Of a DNA stretch of 59,836 bases, positions 55,805 through 59,836 are shown piece after piece; position 1 is the stretch's first letter, and each line of letters begins with the position of its first letter. Under the pieces are notes generated by a model. That model had not been told where the DNA came from, ran no database searches, and saw only the letters and a program-made list of their open reading frames with translations. The DNA lies in IMG/VR virus record IMGVR_UViG_3300023172_000031, positions 1 through 59,836 of that record. One strand, given 5' to 3'. The position numbers and the translations under genes were made by a program. This DNA comes from a virus.

Positions 55805-56499
55805 TGTGGTAGTACCAATCCTTCTTTTTCAAAAAAGTCTTTAGCATCTTTTACAAGTGCTTCATAGTTTGGATCGCTTTTAATTTTTGCATTGATAGTT
55901 TCAACACTTTTTAAATCACCAGCGTTTGAACCATCACCTAATAAAATCTTAGCAACTTCATCAGGGTCTTTAGTAACTTCTTTGTTTGTTAATCTATCAA
56001 CTAGTCCATTAGTCGGAGACCATTTGTAACCTAATGCTTTTGCAATAGATGCCATCATGATCATTCTATGTTGTCCTTTAAATTCGCTCTTCTCATCACC
56101 TCTTAAAGCAAACTGCATAAACTTAGGATCACCAAACATTAAATCAGTTTGTACAAACCCAAGTTTCTCATTGCCGTTAATAGGAGTTTTAAAATGTACA
56201 CTTATACCACTCTTTGCAATCCATTGTTTAGTATCATCGTCTGGGTGATTCTTTTGTACCCATGCACTTAATTTTGATACAAGTCCGTCTTTGTCAACAC
56301 TTGCTTTATCAACAGCAACATCAAGGTCACCACTAGTTGGTTTAAGTCCTGTACTACCGAGCATATTGTTTACATGATCAAGACCTGTAATTTTTTCAAG
56401 CCATTTAAGTGTAGGCTCAACATCTGCTTTGTTAATACGTTGTGTTGCTGGTTCACCTTCTGGTGACTTAAAAACGTTTCCACCCTCGTTTAAGATCAT
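55801..56499 (-). CDS. DNA polymerase beta-type nucleotidyltransferase candidate
   Basis: 232 residues. MLGSTGLKPTSGDLDVAVD (GS at 48-49, Asp 58 and 60) is the hG[GS]...DhDh signature of the NTase fold, and FVQTDLMFGD gives the third Asp (119). The rest is helical with RMIMMASIAKALGY. It overlaps the ligase-like gene, so the two probably act together, for example in RNA end repair or tailing. Known only as a phage hypothetical. Confidence 0.6.
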   Translation of the reverse strand: MILNEGGNVFKSPEGEPATQRINKADVEPTLKWLEKITGLDHVNNMLGSTGLKPTSGDLDVAVDKASVDKDGLVSKLSAWVQKNHPDDDTKQWIAKSGISVHFKTPINGNEKLGFVQTDLMFGDPKFMQFALRGDEKSEFKGQHRMIMMASIAKALGYKWSPTNGLVDRLTNKEVTKDPDEVAKILLGDGSNAGDLKSVETINAKIKSDPNYEALVKDAKDFFEKEGLVLPQ

Positions 56500-56753
56500 T
56501 TCTTTTCCTTGGATTCAATTATTTTATCAACGCCACGTTTGAATTTACGAGGATCGCCACTTCGGATACTATTAATAAACCTGCGTTCAAGTTCATTAGC
56601 CGTTTCGGTATCATAACTTTCAGCAATACGATTAAGCAAATTAATACTGCTTTCAATAAGATTATTACCAGTGGTCTGGATCAGATGGTCGTTGTTACCA
56701 GTCTGCCTAAAACTACTAAGTTCCTCTAGGATTGATCGTGTACGTTTTCTCAT
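56496..56753 (-). CDS. small basic helical protein, 85 aa
   Basis: MRKRTRSILEELSSFRQTGNN ... ETANELERRFINSIRSGDPRKF. First gene of the 56.7-53.3 kb operon, with its own promoter; overlaps the NTase-like gene. Unknown. Confidence 0.55.
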   Translation of the reverse strand: MRKRTRSILEELSSFRQTGNNDHLIQTTGNNLIESSINLLNRIAESYDTETANELERRFINSIRSGDPRKFKRGVDKIIESKEKK

Positions 56754-56776
56754 TTTCTTTTCCTTATGTTGTATTT

Positions 56777-56805
56777 AGTGTATTAAATAACTTTGTTGTC
56801 GTCAA
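56777..56805 (-). promoter_or_regulatory. sigma70-type promoter, minus strand
   Basis: TTGACG (56800-56805), 17 bases, TACACT (56777-56782), driving 56496-56753. Back to back with the plus-strand tRNA promoter. Confidence 0.65.
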
Positions 56806-56810
56806 ATAGG

Positions 56811-56839
56811 TTGACAGCCATTATAATAGGTTGTATACT
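56811..56839 (+). promoter_or_regulatory. sigma70-type promoter of the tRNA pair
   Basis: TTGACA (56811-56816), 17 bases, TATACT (56834-56839), 18 bases before tRNA-Gly. Confidence 0.85.
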
Positions 56840-56857
56840 AAGCAAACAATATAAAAA

Positions 56858-56931
56858 GCGGGTGTAGCATAATGGTAATGCACTGGCCTTCCAAGCCATG
56901 TATGGGAGTTCGATTCTCCTCACCCGCTCCA
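56858..56931 (+). tRNA. tRNA-Gly(TCC)
   Basis: 74 bases with encoded CCA. Acceptor GCGGGTG pairs with CACCCGC, anticodon loop CTTCCAA gives TCC (codon GGA), T loop TTCGATT. Confidence 0.94.
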
Positions 56932-56937
56932 AACAAT

Positions 56938-57011
56938 GCAGGAATGGTGTAGTGGTAACACGACAGTCTCCAAAACTGTAAACTGAGGTTCGATTCCTTG
57001 TTCCTGTGCCA
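56938..57011 (+). tRNA. tRNA-Trp(CCA)
   Basis: 74 bases with encoded CCA. Acceptor GCAGGAA pairs with TTCCTGT, anticodon stem ACAGT/ACTGT around CTCCAAA gives CCA (codon TGG). Follows tRNA-Gly by six bases, so both come from one precursor. A phage tRNA-Trp is less usual. Confidence 0.9.
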
Positions 57012-57036
57012 ACCCTCTTTTTGCCTCCATAATATA

Positions 57037-57043
57037 ATAAATA
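57037..57043 (+). promoter_or_regulatory. late-type promoter of the lipase gene
   Basis: Plus-strand TAATAAATACACAT, 22 bases before the ATG at 57066 with TAGGAGGG between. Confidence 0.6.
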
Positions 57044-57065
57044 CACATATTATAGGAGGGCAAAA

Positions 57066-57848
57066 ATGGGTATTTCTGCATTTAATTTTAAAGAGCGTAG
57101 TCTTTTATTTGCTAGACTGGCGCAAATAGCATATTCTAATATAGATGTTGCTAAGAAACAAGCAAAGAAGTTAGGGTTTACTACAGTAGAGTTTTACGAA
57201 AAAGACGGAGCACAAGCATATCGCTTTATGAATAAAGAGGATCTTGTTATTGCTTGTAGAGGAACAGAACCAACAGAGTTTAACGATATTAAAGCAGATG
57301 CAAATGCCCTTCCTGTTATTGCTGAAACTATTTCAAGAGTACACAGAGGATTTAAAGCAGAAGTAGATGAACTATGGCCAATGGTGCTAGAAGATTTACA
57401 ACGTAAAGCCAATGACAAGAAAAAGATTTGGTTCTGTGGACACTCACTTGGAGCGGCAATGGCTACTATTATGTCAAGTCGTTGCCACTTATACCCAGAC
57501 GTAGAACCTGTGCAGGAACTTTACACATACGGATCACCAAGAGTAGGCTGGCCTGGATATGTAAAGAGTCTTGGTGTAACACACCATCGTTGGGTTAACA
57601 ATAACGACATTGTAACAAGAGTTCCACTTGCTATTATGGGTTACAAGCATCACGGTGAACAACACTATCTAAATGCATACGGCAATGTTCGTAAACCTAC
57701 AGGGTGGCAACTTGTTAAAGATCGATTCCGTGGAATGTGGATGGGGTTAAAGCAAGGCAAGATTGATAACTTTTCAGATCACAGTATGGTAAACTATTGT
57801 AACTATCTTGAAATGTACGTTTCAGGAAAAGAAAACAGTCAAAGTTAA
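57066..57848 (+). CDS. class 3 lipase-like alpha/beta hydrolase
   Basis: 260 residues. IACRGTEP is the oxyanion strand, WFCGHSLGAAMA carries the nucleophile Ser in GHSLG, NNNDIVTRVP the Asp and NFSDHSMVNY the His: a full triad in fungal-type class 3 order. No signal peptide, so it probably acts in the cytoplasm or at the inner membrane, perhaps in lysis or lipid turnover. Convergent with the dehydrogenase gene, overlapping 4 bases. Confidence 0.85.
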   Translation: MGISAFNFKERSLLFARLAQIAYSNIDVAKKQAKKLGFTTVEFYEKDGAQAYRFMNKEDLVIACRGTEPTEFNDIKADANALPVIAETISRVHRGFKAEVDELWPMVLEDLQRKANDKKKIWFCGHSLGAAMATIMSSRCHLYPDVEPVQELYTYGSPRVGWPGYVKSLGVTHHRWVNNNDIVTRVPLAIMGYKHHGEQHYLNAYGNVRKPTGWQLVKDRFRGMWMGLKQGKIDNFSDHSMVNYCNYLEMYVSGKENSQS

Positions 57849-58582
57849 TCTTTACGAATACGTTTATTATATTCAACTGCTTCTTTTAAAATAGACAGGT
57901 CAACATCATCACGTTGGCCTGTTTTTATGAGTGCATTTATATCTTTAGGAAAACAATGTCCACCAAAGCCACGTTCTTCTGTGATGAAACTATGACTATC
58001 TCCTATACGTTCGTCCATTGTTGTATAGTGTGCTACAGCGTCATATTCGATGTCTAATGCATCACATAGATCATACATCTGATTAAAGAAACTAACCTTT
58101 AGTGCAAGGAAACTATTGCGAACATACTTAGCAAGTATAAGTTCTCTAGGTTCTGCAATTTCGATGCCTACTCCAAACACATTTCCCCAGAAGCAGGTAC
58201 TGGTACCACCGATTAACATTAGATCCATTTTTGCTAGATCTTCTACTGCTGTTTTTGCCCTAAGAAACTCTGGAGAGAAGTTTAACATACGATTAGGAAA
58301 TGTGTCTACCAACATATCCCAACCTTCTACCGAGATTGTGCTTTTGATTAGAATAGGTACATCAGGAGATGATTCAATTACTTCGTAAACATTTTCCATT
58401 TCACAACTGCCATCAGGTCTTTCAGGCGTTGAAACACAAATAATAACTGCATCTGTGTCTTGCGGAATTGGTTTATTGTATTCTGGCCAAGCAGGATCTA
58501 CAATAGTAATGTCATGCTTGTCTTTTAATACTTCTCGATGTGCTTTGCCTACAAAGCCATACCCTGCAATAGTAATTTTCAT
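57845..58582 (-). CDS. short UDP-glucose/GDP-mannose dehydrogenase family protein
   Basis: 245 residues, about half of full UGD. TIAGYGFVGKAH is the NAD site; VIICVSTPERPDG, RMLNFSPEFLRAK, AKYVRNSFLALKVSFFNQM and GFGGHCFPKDINAL follow, the last holding the catalytic Cys. The C-terminal UDP-sugar-binding domain is missing, so it may use another partner or substrate. Fits a phage-coded glycan pathway. Confidence 0.8.
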   Translation of the reverse strand: MKITIAGYGFVGKAHREVLKDKHDITIVDPAWPEYNKPIPQDTDAVIICVSTPERPDGSCEMENVYEVIESSPDVPILIKSTISVEGWDMLVDTFPNRMLNFSPEFLRAKTAVEDLAKMDLMLIGGTSTCFWGNVFGVGIEIAEPRELILAKYVRNSFLALKVSFFNQMYDLCDALDIEYDAVAHYTTMDERIGDSHSFITEERGFGGHCFPKDINALIKTGQRDDVDLSILKEAVEYNKRIRKD

Positions 58583-58590
58583 AACTGTAG

Positions 58591-58971
58591 TTATTTTGCT
58601 TTGTTTTGTAAGTCTGCGATTGCGGCTTTTATGGCATCCTCTGCCAATACTGAGCAGTGAATTTTAACTGGCGGTAAAGCCAATTCTTCAGCGATGTCAG
58701 TGTTCTTAATCTGCTGTGCTTCTTCAAGCGTTCTACCCTTAACCCATTCGGTAAGTAAACTACTTGATGCAATGGCTGACCCACAACCGTATGTTTTAAA
58801 TTTCGCATCTTCAATTACTCCATCATCGCCTACTTGGATCTGTAGACGCATAACATCTCCACAGGCAGGTGCTCCTACCATGCCAGTGCCTATGTTTTCT
58901 TTCTTGGGATCAAAACTACCTACGTTGCGAGGATTCTCATAATGATCCATTACCTTATCGCTGTATGCCAT
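58591..58971 (-). CDS. iscU: IscU/NifU-N iron-sulphur scaffold
   Basis: 126 residues. GAPACGDVMRLQI, TYGCGSAIASSS and KIHCSVLAEDAI give the three cluster Cys residues in IscU order; VMDHYENPRNVGSFD is the typical start. Complete. It could sustain Fe-S clusters for ferredoxin, which the bilin reductase needs, or other phage needs. Overlaps the next gene by 17 bases. Confidence 0.92.
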   Translation of the reverse strand: MAYSDKVMDHYENPRNVGSFDPKKENIGTGMVGAPACGDVMRLQIQVGDDGVIEDAKFKTYGCGSAIASSSLLTEWVKGRTLEEAQQIKNTDIAEELALPPVKIHCSVLAEDAIKAAIADLQNKAK

Positions 58972-59221
58972 CTTTCTCTCCTATTTCACAATATTTTTCT
59001 TGCTGGGTAAAGAAGTCTTCTTCTTCCCAGTCGGGTGCTTGTCTAAACTGTAAGGGATTGCCAGTGCGTTTTGAATACGCTCCACTGTATTTAACAACAA
59101 TTTGATCATCTTCATATAGTATTTCCTCTGCGTAGGCCGGGTGTAATGCAAACGTGTTCAGGACAAACGCATATATCAATACTGCAATCAGTACGCCTAC
59201 TTTTTCTTTGATGTTACCCAT
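58955..59221 (-). CDS. small exported protein, 88 aa
   Basis: Start at ATG 59221 (MGNIKEK). Hydrophobic signal segment VGVLIAVLIYAFVLNTFAL, probable cut after AYA, then a charged 55-residue mature part with YEDDQIVVKYSG. No family recognised. Periplasmic by prediction. Confidence 0.55.
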   Translation of the reverse strand: MGNIKEKVGVLIAVLIYAFVLNTFALHPAYAEEILYEDDQIVVKYSGAYSKRTGNPLQFRQAPDWEEEDFFTQQEKYCEIGEKDGIQR

Positions 59222-59337
59222 TTGTGACTGCACTCTGGTGAACAGAATAATTTGCTTCGATCGGGTGTGTGATAGATTAGACTAAGAAACCTTTTGTTGC
59301 ACGTTGCACAAATAAAAATTGCACTTACACTAGACAT
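59197..59337 (-). CDS. small zinc-ribbon-like protein, 46 aa
   Basis: ATG at 59335-59337, TAG at 59197-59199. FICATCNKRF and later LFCSPECSHKW give a C-x2-C...C-x3-C zinc site, ending VTSKKK. ATG directly follows the stop of 59338-59505. Unknown function. Confidence 0.55.
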   Translation of the reverse strand: MSSVSAIFICATCNKRFLSLIYHTPDRSKLFCSPECSHKWVTSKKK

Positions 59338-59505
59338 TTACTTTTCCGGTGCAAGTTGCCAACATTCTAAATATTCTCCTGTTGGCTGAAGATGAGGTTG
59401 TAGTTCTATTTGCTTCACCAAACACTCCTGATGTGTATCATAAGTTCCTATCAACTTTATTATGGGCACATCTCCTACAAGTAGGAAGAATATGAGCCCA
59501 TACAT
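59338..59505 (-). CDS. small protein with hydrophobic N-terminus, 55 aa
   Basis: ATG at 59503-59505, TAA at 59338-59340. MYGLIFFLLVGDVPIIKLIG then a polar tail with two Cys (HQECLV, LECWQL). Could be membrane anchored or secreted. The start overlaps the previous stop (TAATG). Confidence 0.5.
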   Translation of the reverse strand: MYGLIFFLLVGDVPIIKLIGTYDTHQECLVKQIELQPHLQPTGEYLECWQLAPEK

Positions 59506-59675
59506 TATTCAACTATACGCAAATGATTTCTTTTCTCTATTACGTGTTCTTGATATGCTAAACATATCATTCTTGTGTTAGTGAGACTCCTTCCATACAT
59601 TTGACCAAACCAAACCTTGTTAGTCATAGGAAGTTTGTCCCACCAAGTAAATGCTCTTTTTTGAATAGTATTCAA
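59505..59675 (-). CDS. small hypothetical protein, 56 aa, TTG start
   Basis: A TTG directly follows the TAG of the upstream frame (59676-59678) and the frame runs to TAA at 59505-59507. NTIQKRAFTWWDKLPM, NKVWFGQMYG, RMICLAYQEH. Compact and probably real given its exact fit between neighbours; function unknown. Confidence 0.45.
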   Translation of the reverse strand: MNTIQKRAFTWWDKLPMTNKVWFGQMYGRSLTNTRMICLAYQEHVIEKRNHLRIVE

Positions 59676-59836
59676 CTAGACAGCCTCTTTTTCTGCTTTG
59701 TTTTCAAACCATTTGGTTGCTTCTTCATCCCAACGGTCCATACGAACATAAGACATATAACGAGGTGAGTTAACCATATTAGGATCAACGTCAAGTCCAA
59801 TGCCTTCGAGGAAGTTAACAATACCAATACGCTCAA
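59676..59836 (-). CDS. partial protein, C-terminal 52 residues
   Basis: The frame enters from the right edge and stops at TAG 59676-59678. Readable: ERIGIVNFLEGIGLDVDP, RYMSYVRMDRWDEEATKWF. No family can be named from the fragment. Confidence 0.5.
   Translation of the reverse strand, partial: ERIGIVNFLEGIGLDVDPNMVNSPRYMSYVRMDRWDEEATKWFENKAEKEAV

Noticed and set aside
56783-57046. Open frame of 87 codons on the minus strand
   Set aside because: It is antisense to tRNA-Gly, tRNA-Trp and their promoter; its apparent protein is the complement of tRNA arms.

Overview
The window looks like about 60 kb of a large AT-rich T4-like marine myovirus that infects a Gram-negative, probably alphaproteobacterial, host. 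The evidence for a phage is dense, overlapping, mostly minus-strand genes with class Ia NrdA/NrdB and glutaredoxin, an ATP-dependent DNA ligase, tail-fibre genes, phage conserved hypotheticals, tRNAs and two kinds of phage-style promoter. The host hint comes from a circularly permuted (two-piece) tmRNA gene, a layout typical of alphaproteobacteria, plus a 17-kDa-antigen-like lipoprotein and a PcyX-like bilin reductase of the class described from uncultured oceanic phages. All assignments are from reading the sequence; no database search was run.

Layout. 1-5.4 kb: UV endonuclease (partial), phosphomannomutase-like HAD enzyme, glucosaminidase, glycosyltransferase, cupin, QueD with a structured leader, two 2OG-Fe(II) oxygenases and a putative surface-glycan protein. 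5.4-12 kb: two plus-strand tail-fibre genes and a minus-strand structural block. 12-22 kb: DNA ligase, PD-(D/E)XK-like and GIY-YIG nucleases, tRNA-Arg, tRNA-Thr, two oxygenases, bS21, ClpP, a metallopeptidase and many small proteins. 22-29 kb: a proteostasis/pigment block, DnaK, Hsp20, then clpS, heme oxygenase, tryptophan halogenase and bilin reductase overlapping end to start. 29-39 kb: GMP reductase, two more oxygenases, a second bS21, a membrane coiled-coil protein with a peptidoglycan-binding-like motif, three lipoproteins, a porin, small proteins and the tmRNA. 39-44.5 kb: cold-shock protein, Lsm-like protein, glutaredoxin, NrdB, NrdA. 44.5-57 kb: tailspike, exonuclease, three oxygenases, then a block of probable virion or head-associated proteins, a nucleotidyltransferase/ligase-like pair, tRNA-Gly and tRNA-Trp. 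57-59.8 kb: lipase, nucleotide-sugar dehydrogenase, IscU and small proteins.

Regulation is unusually readable. At least eighteen sites match a host sigma70 promoter (TTGAC-T/A, 16-17 bases, TATA-A/C-T); seventeen precede minus-strand genes and one drives the plus-strand tRNAs. A second class, ATAAATA followed by C/T, resembles the T4 late promoter TATAAATA and precedes structural, chaperone, cold-shock, nrdA and lipase genes. Several of these late-type sites are followed within 3-8 bases by a hairpin that would sit at the 5' end of the RNA. dnaK and hsp20 share such a hairpin, with different stems and a conserved 11-base loop.

Most interesting: the coupled clpS-HO-halogenase-bilin reductase operon; the permuted tmRNA with a 30-residue tag; a perfect A AAA AAG slippery site joining two virion-block genes in the -1 frame; nine or ten 2OG-oxygenase-fold genes; an in-frame internal start in the ligase-like gene; and head-targeting-like N-termini on several virion-block proteins.
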